Source: Rhynochetos jubatus
Taxonomy: Eukaryota > Chordata > Aves > Eurypygiformes > Rhynochetidae
Assembly: GCA_027574665.1 (NCBI GenBank)
Contig: CM050672.1
Coordinates: 6,060,001 to 6,124,000, forward strand
Reading direction: 5' to 3'
DNA: 64,000 nt
Shown here: positions 1-12,014 of the stretch, piece after piece
Numbering within the stretch: the first letter of the stretch is position 1
How the letters are laid out: every line of letters begins with the position of its first letter
Program-made: the position numbers and the translations under genes
Notes under the pieces: generated by a model
What the model saw: only the letters and a program-made list of their open reading frames with translations
What the model was told of the DNA's origin: nothing
Databases searched by the model: none

Positions 1-1371
1 CTCATAAGATATATGAGCTAGAAATACCATCCCATTTTACGTGGGCATGCCATGTCATGGGTACTGCCTAGAACAAAGACATGGAAGCTTTAATTTTAAA
101 GACAGAAGTCCAGAGTTATTCTGTAGATGAAAGAAAAGATCAGGAAGGGGATGGCTAGCATATCAAAAACTCGAAGCCTGCAGCTTGTGTCAGCATTTGC
201 CATCACAAATAGTGTACAGTGGTGTTCCTCAGATAAATACTTTCTCTTCCCTGGTGTCTCCTATGCATTAGAAGGACAAGCAAGAAGGTGGAAGTGTACT
301 GTCCTGTGACTACATAGACAGAAAGCAGACATGTATCTGGCATATTCTAACGTCTGTTTTGTGATCTAGGTATGCAGAAGTCAATTAGTTGAAATAAAAT
401 CACTAAAGACAATTTTTCAAAGTATCTAAATCATGAAGAAGCCTAGTTCAAGGGTTTGGTTTGGGTTTGGGTTTTTTTTTTAACAGATATTTAGTTGTTA
501 CATCAATCAGTATTTCAAAGGCAAAGTGACTTAGGAACTTGTGCTTCAAGCCTCAGAGGCTTCTTCTGGAATTCCACCTTAAAATTTGGCTGCAAAATGT
601 AATGGAACACCTGGACCTCAGATACATGTGGTACTGAATGTCATTGTGACCTCCGAAGCGCCTACACCACCGATTAAAATATGAATTAAGATCCAGAATT
701 ACACGGAAACTCTGGAAGTTTTCACACCAAGTTTCCATTTCATTCCAGGTATTTGTTATCACTCAAATCCCCTTCTCGCTGATCTGGACTTTTCAGACAT
801 TCTGAGTGGCAGCCCTCTTGGAAGCAGATCATTTCCTCTGTTACAGGAGGGGAGAGCTGAATGGGGAACTTTCCCGGATGAGCAGGACTCTCTCTTGCTA
901 TGCTCTTCTTTTTTTTTGAAATCGAAGCCATGTTTCTTCATACAAAATGGTAACACTTAGGGCTTCCAGTTCTGCTTACCCCCCGGCCCGGGCTTTGTAA
1001 ATGTAAGTGCAGATTATGAATGCATGTGCAGTGTCTGATATTTCTAGGAAGAATACTTTATAACTGAAATCTCTCTTTTCCTAGGGATGAAAGCAAAACA
1101 AATTTAAGGATTAAATCACACAGAGGTATAATCCCCAAGGGAAACTTACTTTAGTTATTATGATTATATTACGATGTACGCCTCAGTACAGCAGAAGCTG
1201 TGTGAATACCATTTCAGTGGGGAATAATTTTTAGTCTTACAGCCTATAGTACCTTATAATGCATTTCTGGGAGCCTGATGAATAACTACTGCAATCCTCA
1301 GACTTCTTTGCTTTCTTCAGTCGTTTTGATACTCCTAACCTTCTCCTCTCGAATCGAAAGGAAAAGAGCAC

Positions 1372-1440
1372 GAGACTCTTAAAATTAAAACTTAACAATA
1401 ATTTAGTTAGAGACGTTTTAATTATGCATTAATTGCACGC
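1372..1440. promoter_or_regulatory. AT-rich POU/homeodomain motif patch (candidate)
   Basis: The patch contains ATTATGCATTAAT at about 1421-1433. Here an ATGCAT core is flanked by TAAT half-sites on both sides, so the element is nearly palindromic. Nearby TTAACAATAATTTAG adds further TAAT-like cores. ATGCAT-centred palindromes are a known way for POU dimers to bind (MORE-type sites). That this one is used is inference. Confidence 0.25.
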
Positions 1441-1840
1441 CTCTCTATGCTTCATAGTACACAGTGTTTCTACAGTTTATGGAAGAGTGACAGGATGAAC
1501 CATTTCAGAGTCTAGTCCTGCTTTGGTACTGGTGTGAGACCTGAGTGATCAAACCAGGTAGACTTCTGTGCTTGTTCCGTGAAAGCCAACGGTCTGAGGG
1601 GTACGATGCGGGAAACAAGGACCTTCTGCATAGAGTTGTTGCACGCTCTGGCATGATACTGCTCACATGGTGCCTTGAGGCAGTAGATTAACCCTCCAGA
1701 GCCCACTGTGGACCTGATGTGAGGGTACAGCAATGTACTTACTGATAGCTGTGTTAAGTGGCGTTTTGCATCCCACGGTACCCTATGATGGAAATCTACA
1801 ACTCTGTTATTAGAAAATGGTTTCTGGGATTTCAAATGAC

Positions 1841-1870
1841 TGTTTGTTTGTTTGTTTGTTTGTTTTTTTT
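1841..1870. repeat. (TGTT)n microsatellite with T tail
   Basis: Five to six tandem TGTT units run directly into a T8 tract. This is a simple repeat and possibly the decayed tail of a retroposon, though no body is recognisable beside it. Confidence 0.85.
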
Positions 1871-2210
1871 GAAGATGCAACTGAAGCCTGTCCTGATGTT
1901 TGAATGAATATACGATAAATGAGACTAGTGAAAAGTAAAACAAAATGATGTGGTCACAATACAGCAAATGCCGAGTCACAGGTACTATAGCTGGCAAGCC
2001 ACGTAGCCAGTACATTGCTGTCTGGTGGTGGTGAACAGCACCGTAACAAGGAACTTCTGTAGGAATAGCAAATGAACTACACTAGAGAACTGCGATTTGG
2101 ATGAGTATTAGTGTTTCCTGTCTACATAGTCAGAGCTTTATCCTATCCCACATACCATCATGTTTCGCTGCTTGTGTGTACCAAACACCACAGTGTTTGT
2201 AGATGCTTAA

Positions 2211-2328
2211 CTAAAGAACAGGCTAAGTGACTTGACCAAGGTCACACAATGAGTGTCTCAGAGCAGGAACATAAGCCTGGGTCTTCAAATCCATAGGCTG
2301 GTGTTCTTACCATTAGATCATCCTTCCC
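2211..2328 (-). mobile_element. MIR-type (tRNA-derived) SINE remnant
   Basis: Read on the minus strand, the segment shows a tRNA-like head with a decayed B box (GGATTTGAAGACC region). It is followed by the conserved core containing TGTGTGACCTTGG and CAAGTCACTTAGCCT, the hallmark of MIR/CORE-SINE families of amniotes. It is heavily diverged and lacks the 3' tail. It lies just upstream of a CR1 fragment of opposite orientation. Family-level naming is from memory of the core; the exact subfamily is not determinable here. Confidence 0.7.
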
Positions 2329-2389
2329 GTGAAGACTGAAAATCCATATTGGTTGCATCGTTGCACTGTATACAGCTTCAGAACAGCTG

Positions 2390-2650
2390 CCTCTAGAATA
2401 CTGTGCCCCTTATAGAGCACTTCATTACCAGGAAGGTATTGATTGACACATTGGAGGGAGTTCAGAGAAGAGCAACGAAAATAATTAGGGAGTGGAGAGA
2501 TTGACTGGAGAGATTGATTTATGAGGGAAGATTAAGTGAGATAAATATGTATAGCTTTGGCTCACCTGCAGTTGGGGATGGTGCAGGAGAAGTCTGCAAA
2601 TATTTAAAGGGTGTAAACAATCAGGAGGAAGAATTACCAATACTCATCCA
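2390..2650 (+). mobile_element. CR1 LINE fragment, decayed
   Basis: The order of recognisable CR1 phrases is TACTGTG, then ACATTGGAGGGAGTTCAGAG, AGAGCAACGAAAATAATTAG, TTTATGAGGGAAGATTAAG and AAATATTTAAAGGGTGTAAAC. This corresponds to the end of the reverse-transcriptase ORF and the start of the 3' region of amniote CR1 elements. Frameshifts and substitutions leave no usable reading frame. It is an old, 5'-truncated copy. Confidence 0.8.
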
Positions 2651-4480
2651 ATCTATTTGTAATTTGGTGGTACCACATACTGTTGTTGTACGGAGCTTTC
2701 TGACAGCATGGCTGGGCCAGAGAGCCTGCCTCTGCATGTCCTTCGGGGAAAAAATGGCTGTTGGAGCTATGGGATTGGTGTGACAGTGCAGCAGGGATGC
2801 TCCTGTGCGGACATGGCTGGGACTTGGCAGTGTGTAGCAGTTTCACTTAACAGGATCATGGGCTCTACCTTACATGAGTTTGGAGGGTGGTTTCTGACCT
2901 GGAACAACAGGATTTAAAGCCAGACTCGTACCAAAAGTGTGATACGCTGCAGAGGAAGCAGAATTGTAGCTAATACCACTGGCATCAGTTAATATCAGTT
3001 GCCGTGGTAACTATGGTACTTGAGTATTATGGAATAGCAGAGCAAGAAGCCAGGTAAGGCTTGTGGAAGTTTGTAGTAGACCTGGATTGGATAATCCCAG
3101 TTTTGATCAACCACAGAACGAGTCAGAAGCAAGTTAGCTCAAATAAATCTCCAAATAACATCTGAAATCCCATTTTTTTTAAGGAGAAAGTGAGTTTCAT
3201 AATAATAAACCCTCCCTGACCCTGTGGCTTTAATAGTTTCAGGCGACATTCACTGGCTGCCCACAAATAACCAAGGTCCAGAGCTTGCTGGATGTCATTG
3301 TTTATCCAAGGCAATGTCACTCTGTGAGTATTTACGGGCAGGGGGGGTATGAGAAATGGGCTATTCTCCGTGTAGCAGGAGACAAAGGTTTCAGTGGTAA
3401 AATCTCGGCATTAATAGCAAATGATCACGCTTCTGTAGGGACTTGTAGTTATCTTGTCGCTATTGTGACGGAACAGATCGTCCTTGCTGTGAGCTTCGGC
3501 AGGAGGGAGCCTCCTGCTCCGTGGTCAGGTCCATAGCTCTGTGGGATTAGCTTTGGGAACCCTGCTGAGGCGGCTGTTAGATGTACTGCCTGGCTGGGAG
3601 CGGGCACTTCTGCAAGGGGCTTGTTTCCCAAGCTTTCCAAGAGTTTTTTGGGATTTAGGTTTTGGTTTCTCTTTTGCCTTTCCTGAGGGTTGTGCATGTG
3701 TGCCGAAATCTGGTCAAACTGAGAACCTGTCACATCCTGACGTTTTCACTTAGATGTCATCACTGTAGGGAGAGAGGTAGGACTTGTGTCGTGGACCCCG
3801 CTTTTCAGCATTCCTGGGAAAACTAAGGGGTTTGACATGGTTAGGCTGAACTGTCTGTGAAAGTATGGAATTTTACTGAAATCTGAAGATTTTCAACTGT
3901 ATTTTACAGGAACTTTGCCTTTCTGGTGTGAAGGAGGACAAGGAATGGGCTTAGTCCATGCCAGAGAAAATGTTGGGGATATTTTCCTGATGGTTTTATA
4001 TTGTACACGTTAATGTAAAGGAGGAGTAGGCAAAAACCGCATTCAGAAGTCAGCAAGTGGGTTGCTCGGTGTTGGTGCACAATAGATAGAGTGGAGGGGG
4101 GTGTGCCCGAGGGTTTGGGGTTGTTCTAAGGGACGTCTCCATTTACAAAGACTAAATATTCTGATCTGTGAATATGTGACCAGGAACTAAGCACATCTAC
4201 AGCAGAACCGATGCATCAACGTGTGCACCTTGGGAAAAGACGCTAACGCACAGTTGCACGTACAGAACTTCCCGGGTGAGCGCTCTGGACACTTGCCCGC
4301 CCTACCTCCTCTTTCTGCCTGTGAAAGAAAAGCCCACAGCTTGTGCTCCCATTCCAACTACTGACTTGTGCATTCCCATTTTCTTTTCTTTTCATTGCAA
4401 GCTCTGTTTGTAGTTATACAGTCAGGTCTCCACAGAGTAATTTACTGGCAGAATCTCTCCCAGAATCCAGCTTGAAACCA
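2651..4480. other. Intergenic, mostly featureless
   Basis: Unique DNA without a supported exon. It contains one RFX X-box-like palindrome (2998-3011, listed separately) and short G-runs. Open frames here are short and unlike any protein I know. Confidence 0.55.
2998..3011. promoter_or_regulatory. RFX X-box-like site
   Basis: The sequence GTTGCCGTGGTAAC is a near-perfect palindrome matching the RFX-family X-box consensus (GTTGCC-N2-GGTAAC type). RFX factors bind such sites in neural and ciliary genes. The match is visible in the sequence; occupancy is unknown. Confidence 0.45.
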
Positions 4481-4489
4481 AGCTGTAAA

Positions 4490-4805
4490 AACAGCTGAGG
4501 GTGTAAATAATTCATGCAGACAATATGACTTTTTTATGTAAATTCGGTGCATTAACCCTCTATTATAATGATGGACGACAGATATGGGCGACGTTGCCTT
4601 GGTAAGAGCTAATGGATGGCCGCCATAAATTCACTGCACATTTTATTGTGTTGCTGGAAATTGTGCCTTCAGGCAATGCTGTTTACTTTTATGTAAAACT
4701 CAGGGTTCCCTAAATATTACAAATATTTTACATCCGACTCCTCAGCATTTGGGCACAGCACACAAATCAAGCTTTCTTCATCTGAGTTGTAATTAAAGGT
4801 TTGGG
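4490..4805. promoter_or_regulatory. Candidate conserved enhancer block
   Basis: AT-rich, nearly CpG-free sequence with several TTTAT/ATAAA cores (TTTTTTATGTAAA, CCATAAATTC, ACATTTTATTGTG, TTTTATGTAAAAC) typical of HOX/CDX-like sites. An AAATATT-ACA-AATATTT inverted repeat (4712-4728) resembles paired FOX/MEF-like sites. A second X-box-like site, GTTGCCTTGGTAAG, lies at 4593-4606. No repeat family is evident. Enhancer status is inferred from motif density only. Confidence 0.35.
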
Positions 4806-7330
4806 TTTTTTTCAGGGACAATTATCTAAAACTATAAAGAGAAATATTTTTTTCCCCTTTAGATGTTCAGTCGTTGATGTATTAGCAAAATCTTTGAAGA
4901 AAGATATTAAATAACTGCAACATATAACTTTGCATTAGGCGGTATGTTGTATGCATACATAACAAATCTGGAAATAGTTTCTTGTTACTGGTTTTTATTT
5001 TTTACCATTTCTTGTGCTTAGTTACACATAAAATACTTTTTTTTTTTTTTTTTCCCCAACACATATGCTTCTCTCTATAATTCATACCTATTTTATCAGG
5101 GTAATTCTCTGAACCGTGTCCTTGAGGAATTCTGTTTCAGTAAACATGGAGACTTCAGTTCATTTCAGGGAATTTTAAATAAAGAATTTTTGGTTACTTT
5201 TTGGTTTCTGATGTTCCTGTTTTCCACAAACCTTAAGTAAATTGGGATGACACAGGTGATTTTTCTCACATCAAATGGTTTCAGCAAAGCAGATGTACTG
5301 GAGCATAATGTTTTCTCTATAAGTCTTTTCATATATAATTATTATAATAAGTATGCAATTAATTCATCTTAATTAAACCTTCAGTTTAATCGCAGTACAC
5401 TGCATCTTTGGAAAAAGAAAACAAGAAAAAAGCAGTCATCCGTAGAAAAGGATACTACTGCTTCCGACAGTGTGACTTGAATCCCATTTGTAACAAAGGT
5501 CGTTAACATCGGGAACCGTGGCATGTTCATCCCTCTGCGTGTTTGCCAAACACCAGTTGGCCAGAGGACCCTAGTGACCAGAACAGTCTCTTGGGAATCA
5601 CCTGCGTGGGGGTTCATGGACAAGCTCTATTGGAATTTCAGCGGGAAATCTTATAGGTTAGTTGTGATAAAGGCATGTTCTCTGTCTCCTCCTTTCAGTT
5701 GAATGTGCCATTTCTTGGCAGTTTTGTTTTGATACCTGTACGAAAAAGTGCTGCATGAAGTTGAATATGAGTGATTTCAATGGAGCTAGCTCAAGTAGAA
5801 AGGCATTACACTTTCCAAAAGACCCTAATTTCCTGAGGACTAAATAGAAAGCACACTGTAAGAGAGGTAAAAAACACGGAATAAACGAGGAATGCAACAA
5901 CTATGGGGATGGGAGGAGGGGGAAAGGCTAATGAAATCACTCTTGTGAATCACATGTAGTATTAAGCAAAGGCTAACAGTTTAATTGCACGTAAGTCTAT
6001 TTAATAATTGGATTTATTTTGTGTCCTGACTATGCATGCTCCTTTCAACTATACTAGGAATGTCACAAGATAAAAGTTCATAAGCTGTAACCGAGGGCAT
6101 TGACTTATTTTTTCAGCCTTTAATATTGACTGAGATTCCTAAATTTGGACTTTCAGATTTTCCACCTTATTCTTCTGACGTGCTTTACTGCCCTGAAGCC
6201 ACTTTGCAAAATTCATAGCGGCTTTCACATGCTCTGATGCTTCTTGGGACCAATTCAATCTCAAACAATAGATGTGTGTGCAGTAGAGCCATGAAATGTT
6301 ACACAGGAGATCATGGGCTTATTCCCCAATAACATTTTGATTTGTAAAGTATTCCACTACACAAAACACACACAGGAGACAACATTAAAAAACATTAGAG
6401 ACCATAGCCAGCAAGACAGAAAGGTGGCTTAAAATACAGATTGACAGCATGGCCTGGGATGTAGTCAGGACACACTAAATAATCAGTGGAAGTGGTAGAG
6501 AAAGTGTTTTCAATATTTTACATTGTTCAGTCATTTAACAAATCTCTCCTGGGACAGCATTTTGCCTTTTAAATAAAAAAATCACTAGTATCCAGTCAGT
6601 TTTTTTCCCTATTGTTTAAAATGCATGTTTTTTCTGCAATTCACGCACAGCCAGAGGCGGCCGGTTTTCCAGTCTTGCCCCTTGTTCGGTGTGTTGCCAC
6701 GCAGAGCAGACACAGATGTGGAGGACTGAGAGGAGGCATAGGGCAGATTTGCTTTTCCTTCCCCACCAGTTTGAGCTGTTTGAACGTGGTATCGTCTATC
6801 ATCCAGGGCCCTAAATGTTCAACTGGATCCCGTTCCTCTGTACCTCACATGTAGCAGAGTATTCCCGGATCCATGGGTCAGTACCATGCTCTGTTAATGA
6901 CATGCAGAGCATGAGGCATCATTCTGTCCAGGTATGCAATTTAAAGGTCAAATGTTCTGAACTCTTGAATATTAATACGTCTGTCACCCTGTCTTGCACA
7001 ATTTGCTTTTATGTATTTTGTTGAATTAGAAGACTTTGGCTGCACTGGGGAAACCGCTTCCCGCCCAGCGCCGCTGTGTGACAGTGTGTATCTCAGAGGT
7101 GACAAAAGGAAAGGAAGATGCATTTTGAGGTGGAAGGAAGGCGGGCTGCCTTGTAGGATTGTGAAGGGATAACTTCTAGTGATGAACGCAATTTGGGCCA
7201 GTCCAAATACAATCCGCAATGATAGATTACTGCGGAGCAGAGGAGTCCAGATAGGACTCATCTATGATATTAAAGAGCCTTCCTTAAGAACGTTACTATT
7301 CCGGAGCAAACTATTCTATTCCTCATTGGG
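4806..7330. other. Intergenic, AT-rich patches, no gene
   Basis: Contains a T17 run (5037-5053) and a dense TAAT/TTAA patch at 5320-5400 (TATAATTATTATAATAAG, CAATTAATTCATCTTAATTAA). Around 5975-6050 lies another AT-rich homeodomain-type stretch. No coding or RNA gene is supported. Confidence 0.5.
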
Positions 7331-7334
7331 TGTT

Positions 7335-7400
7335 CACAGAGTCATGGAATGGTTTGGGTTGGAGGGCACCTTGGAAGGTCTGTCCAACTGCAAACTCTAC
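7335..7400 (-). mobile_element. CR1 LINE 3'-end fragment
   Basis: The phrase CAGAGTCATGGAATGGTTTG followed by GGTTGGAGGGCACCTTGGAAG is the reverse complement of the well-known avian CR1 3' terminus (…CTTCCAACCCAAACCATTCTATGATTC…). The element is therefore on the minus strand with its 3' end at about 7335. It is severely 5'-truncated, as most CR1 copies are. Its right-hand limit is uncertain. Confidence 0.85.
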
Positions 7401-8718
7401 CTAAGCTCTGTCTCTACCTTCTTTACGTGTGATAAAAGTGAGGACCTCTTGGAAAGGGGCTGGGAGAACAGGATGTCCCTATGTACACTCGGTTAATTTA
7501 GGGGTCATGAAAAGAATGACACCCAGGCTGGCCCACCCATTTCTCATCTCTAAAGGCGGCGTTGTCAATATAGAGGAAAGGGTTTTGCTAGCCCGCTTCT
7601 TCCCTGTTTAATACATTTAAGTACTGCACTCTGCATATGAAGAATAGTGATGTTATCAGAAAGCATTCAAAAACATATGTTTTAATGAAATGTGTTGACA
7701 ACTGCTGAAGTAAAGTTTTTGTTAAGTCTCAAGAGTTTAGCCATGACAAGCAGTATTAATGAATTGAATTAATTAAAAAGCATTTCAAGATGAAACAGGG
7801 CCTGTTCTATGTGAAATGCTCTATACATTAGACAAGCATTATGGAAATCACTGCTTTGTACTACACTGTAATGCAGCCATTTATAAAAGCTTCTCAAGAT
7901 CCATGGATAGCAGTAATTTGGGTTTAGCGTGTCTTTGAAATTCATTGAATACAGCATGTGCTATTTAAAAGCATGAAATCTGGATAGTTCCACTGCCATC
8001 AAAGTTCGTATGGCTTGGAGAGGGAAACAGGAGCTCGACGTTACTGGAATGAGTGAGTGGGCATGGAAACAGGGTGAGCCAGAAAAGCACCTGCCGAGCA
8101 CCAGCAGAGGCTGGTGCTGATGCCTTTAGGAGCAGCTGTCTGACTAGCAGTCACTCAGGGTCCCAAACTAGTCTGAAATGTGAGTCATTTTACTAAAAGA
8201 ATCATTTGTCTTCCCTCTGCTGTTCTCTGCTTGTCTGCCCTGAACTCCTCTCCTTTACGGACAACGCTTGTTCTTTAGCACATCTTCTCCTCTTTAGGTT
8301 GTTTTTGTGCCCTCTCTGAGTAATACTATCACCTGTGACCAGTGGCATTGCAAAAAAATGTGTATTCCACATCTGAGAGCCCTACAATGGGCAGAACAGC
8401 CATCTCAGTGTGTGTCCAAGTGGGACCTTTCTCGCGGTGTGCGATGCTGTTAGCATGAGCATCTGGCCGTGGGCCTAAGAAACCAAACGTGAGAAAGGGT
8501 AGTGCTGTCCTGTAGCAGGCCCGGAGAGATGGGTGTCCTCTGGCAGCCTGGAGCAAAGGGCAGCGCTGCCTCACTCTGCCACAATCAGTCATAAAACAAG
8601 AGTCTCTTGCAAGAAGCTTTTGTCAGTGGGAACTGTCTTGCACACAGGGAGAAAACTTACTTGGCTTGAGTTAGGATTTGGATGAGTAGGGTGGCAGCAT
8701 CAACACATAACACATTAA

Positions 8719-8800
8719 AAGAACATATCTTTACAAAAATGTTAGATGTTTGATAATATTTTAATAAAAACTATTAACATCTTCATAATAAAATGTTCTT
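8719..8800. repeat. Nested imperfect inverted repeat (hairpin-forming)
   Basis: Outer arms AAGAACAT (8719-8726) and ATGTTCTT (8793-8800) are perfect complements. Inner arms 8744-8757 and 8769-8782 pair at 12 of 14 positions around an 11-nt loop. The fold is AT-rich with an asymmetric internal loop (17 versus 10 nt). It could be a decayed MITE or chance in AT-rich DNA. It is about the size of a microRNA precursor, but the interrupted stem argues against that. Confidence 0.4.
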
Positions 8801-9430
8801 CATAATCAAAATACGAAGGGTGAAAGATGAGAAACTGAAAAACAATATGATTTCATACCTGCGTAGTGGAGGTTGTTTCATTTTGTGTGTGTTAGGAGTT
8901 GGCTTGTAGCAGATCATCTCAATTGGATGCACCTTTATCTACCTGTTTTGTCATTTGTCTGGGTCTTAATAAAGCAAGTTACATCCTTCGAGAAGTAGCC
9001 ACAAAACTGTTGGTAGCTTCTAAATGTTGTAACATTCTAATGCTGACCATTCAATCAAGAACACGACCACTCAGTAGAAAAGAAGGAAAAATACAGAATG
9101 AAAGGAGTCAGGTTCCTCAAGCAATGTAGACAGACACTTAAAGGATAGTAAAGTTTGCTAAACACTTAGCTACTGCACATGCTTCTAAAATTCGTTAGAG
9201 ATGTTTGGAATATCGGTAAATCTGACAGGCAGCCTCGTTGGTGAGCACGAGGGATAATTCATTTGGCCCTTAGTGTGTTGGGGATGCAATTTTGGCAGCT
9301 CTTTTCCTGAAACGCTTGGGGAGATTCATCCCATAAGCAGGTATGATTCTGCTCCGTAGAAAAACTACGAGAGCTTGTTCTGCTACTTCACTAAAACATA
9401 AGCAATGTGTTTGCACTTGTCACAGTTAAC

Positions 9431-9438
9431 ATTTGCAT
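9431..9438 (-). promoter_or_regulatory. Perfect octamer ATTTGCAT
   Basis: Reverse complement of the canonical POU octamer ATGCAAAT, beside TTAAC and a second TGCAT. One of at least six perfect octamers in the window. Binding is not shown. Confidence 0.35.
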
Positions 9439-10559
9439 TTAGTATCTGCATGGTGAGAACTTTGGGCTTGCCTATACCTGCTGAACAGGCACAGGTAGCG
9501 TTTGTGTCTGACCAAAAGCAGTCTCACACCCCTGGCTAGGTGCTGTACTACATGTAGAGCAGTATCTGCCAGAATGAGGTCTAGCACTTTCCCTTCAGAC
9601 TCTCCATGCTAACTAGACTCTAGAAAGGACCAAAAAGCCTTTTCTATGCAATCATGCTATTTTTAAGGGCTGAAGAAGCCTGGCCTTCATTAACTGACTA
9701 ATTAAGCTGAGTCATGCTGGCAGGTGCTACCCGTGAGAGGAAAGTGACTTAGGAAGGTGACGGCAGCTTTCTCCTAGTGGATCAGGACTGGGGGGGCAGG
9801 TGGCGTAGTGCACAGGTCTGTGTGGCTGCAGCAGTAGGTTTAGGGTGGCTTTGAGACTTTAGCCTCAATTCCCTACTAAGTTTCATTTAGTAGCACAGGT
9901 AGTTTTTATGCAGGCAAGGTACTGATGCAGATCTGTGTGTAACGCTGGGCTAGGCTTCTGTTTTGGTGTAGTAAACAAGAAATACAGCCATTAGCAGCTG
10001 ACATGGCAGGAATAACTGAGTACGGTAGTCTTGGGGAAGAGCCATTAAGCACTGAAGGTGTTCAGCTTGTCTCTTATTACTATGCCCTGGATCCTTAAGA
10101 GGGTCGCTACTCTCCAGGGCCTGGGAAAACTGCTCAAAAATAAGCTGTACGTTGTTGCAGAGTAGTTGCCAAAATAAAATCTCAGTTGTTGCTCCATGCT
10201 GTGAAGGCCTGAAGAGCTGGTAAAGTCGTTGGTGGTGTGGCTGTGGCTTGTTGCTTCAACTGAGTGTGAAGGAGGGAAGTTCAAGGAACAGAGCTGACTG
10301 CCCCTGCTCGAGAGATCGGTGTTCCTTGTGGTCAGTTATGTCCCAGGAGTGGTGTGTCCTGAGATCACACTGTGTGTTAGGCAGAGTGACCAGAGGGAGC
10401 CAGCGAGGATGATGGAAGCACAGGTCTAGGATGCTGGGCAAATGCTTGTTGCGGCTGACTGATGGTTCACACTGAAGTGCCCATGGTAGTGCTGGACTGG
10501 AAGAGCTGTGCTTTGTAAAACTCTCTCTGTGTACCTGTGCTACAACCGAACCTGGGCTC

Positions 10560-10880
10560 CCAGAAGATAAAGATGTTTTAACCAGCTACTTAAATAGCCA
10601 AATAATCATCTCTAACTTTGCTTAACCAGCTGATCCTAGAAATTATCTGAAGATAAAAAGCTCAAGAAAAATGCTGACTAATTCTATTACCAGTAATATT
10701 TGTTAATGTTTAAATTATCAGCCTAGCTGCAGACAGGGATATGTTTTTTAAATTGTTGCTTTTCCACTTCGCAAACAATCTGTTTTGACTGTGATTTAGC
10801 TCAGTTCTGGGCTGTTGGACCAGCATGTTTAAGTCAAAATATTTAGTTGATTCCTAATAAAACTGCTGCAGAATTTTAAA
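10560..10880. promoter_or_regulatory. Candidate regulatory block, AT-rich
   Basis: CpG-poor stretch with repeated homeodomain and FOX-like cores: AATAATCATC, GACTAATTCTATTACCAGTAAT, AATATTTGTTAATGTTTAAATT and TTTAGTTGATTCCTAATAAA. No repeat signature. Enhancer nature is inferred from motif density. Confidence 0.3.
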
Positions 10881-12014
10881 ATCCAAATAGTAACTTACTC
10901 TATGTACCAGTGGAAAAGTAAACAAAATAGGGGAGGTAGCTCCTTGTGAGTGAAACAGCAGTAAGAAGGGCAGAATGACATGGGGATAATGGAATAAGAA
11001 ATATCACTTGTATCAATTCATTACAGAGAACAATAAACATCTTTAACCCAGTCAGGATCAGCTTTAGTCAGAAAAAAGGGAAGAAAACCGGTGTTCTACT
11101 CTCTTATTGCCAGAATCTCAAGAAGAAATTGCAGCAGCCCTGAGACAGTTGGTCAGACACAATGCCCTCGATTGTCTTTTAAGAGGAGCAGGAGCCTTGT
11201 CAGAGGGGAATTATTTTCTCTGACTCTTGGAAAGGATGGCTAGCTTTAAACAGCTTCTGAAGAACAAATTGAGGGGGAACGGTTTCATAACACACTTGAT
11301 TTTTTTTTTTCCCTCCACTCAGTCACAGCTGAGAACAGCATCTGCAGTAGTTAAATGAACATGAGCATTAATCACTTCAAATGATGTAACATACCCAGAC
11401 TACGTAACAACTACTACTTGAATTACATTTTGCAAGGAGTGATATAGCTGCAGTTCACCCTGAAATCCTGGCTGGAATCTGTATCTAATCCCAAGTGAAG
11501 TAACTTTGTCTTCTCAGTTCTGCATAGAGTAGAACGGTAATCAGAATTGTGATAGCATCACTGAACTGCTTATAAGACACTGGAATTTAATTAGCATTTA
11601 AAAAATAAAAATCCTTGTAGTCTTCTCCAAGGAGAAATTGCTGTGTATAGTGAGGCAGAAAGTTACGCTCCAAAACCTAGGGATTTGGAGTGTAACTTGC
11701 GTGTTTGAGAGGGCGAGTGGGCTCGCTGGACAGACATAGTCTCTCATACCCATGCAGTTTACTACTCATGAGAAGAAGGAAGTCTGAGCCCTTGCTGAAA
11801 TAATGGCAGGGAGGGTCGTCTCAAGTGCTTTTCTGATCTTTAACCTCAGGATGCTGCTCTTTGTTTCTTCAAAGGAGCAAATAAGCAGCCTTGCCACACA
11901 GACTTGAAGGTAAAGCACAGTAGTTACCAGTTCTAAGTAGCTCACCACCTCACGATAATACAACAGAAGTCTAGTCAACAGCCCCAACACAGGGGTGAAG
12001 ATATTCATCCAAAC
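10881..12014. other. Intergenic, no gene seen
   Basis: Unique sequence. There is a T10 tract near 11300 and nothing with coding character. Confidence 0.5.

Larger units (their letters stand above)
1..2204. other. Intergenic, no gene seen
   Basis: Mixed-composition unique DNA at the distal end of the gene desert. No reading frame has recognisable domains or plausible splice structure. The only structures noted are short T-runs (around 471-480), an AT-rich homeodomain/POU motif patch and a TGTT microsatellite, both listed separately. Confidence 0.6.
7420..10555. other. Intergenic, no gene seen
   Basis: Unique DNA. It includes an AT-rich stretch at about 7740-7790 with overlapping AATTAATTAA cores, a nested inverted repeat (8719-8800) and a perfect octamer at 9431-9438, each listed separately. 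No supported exon. Confidence 0.5.
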
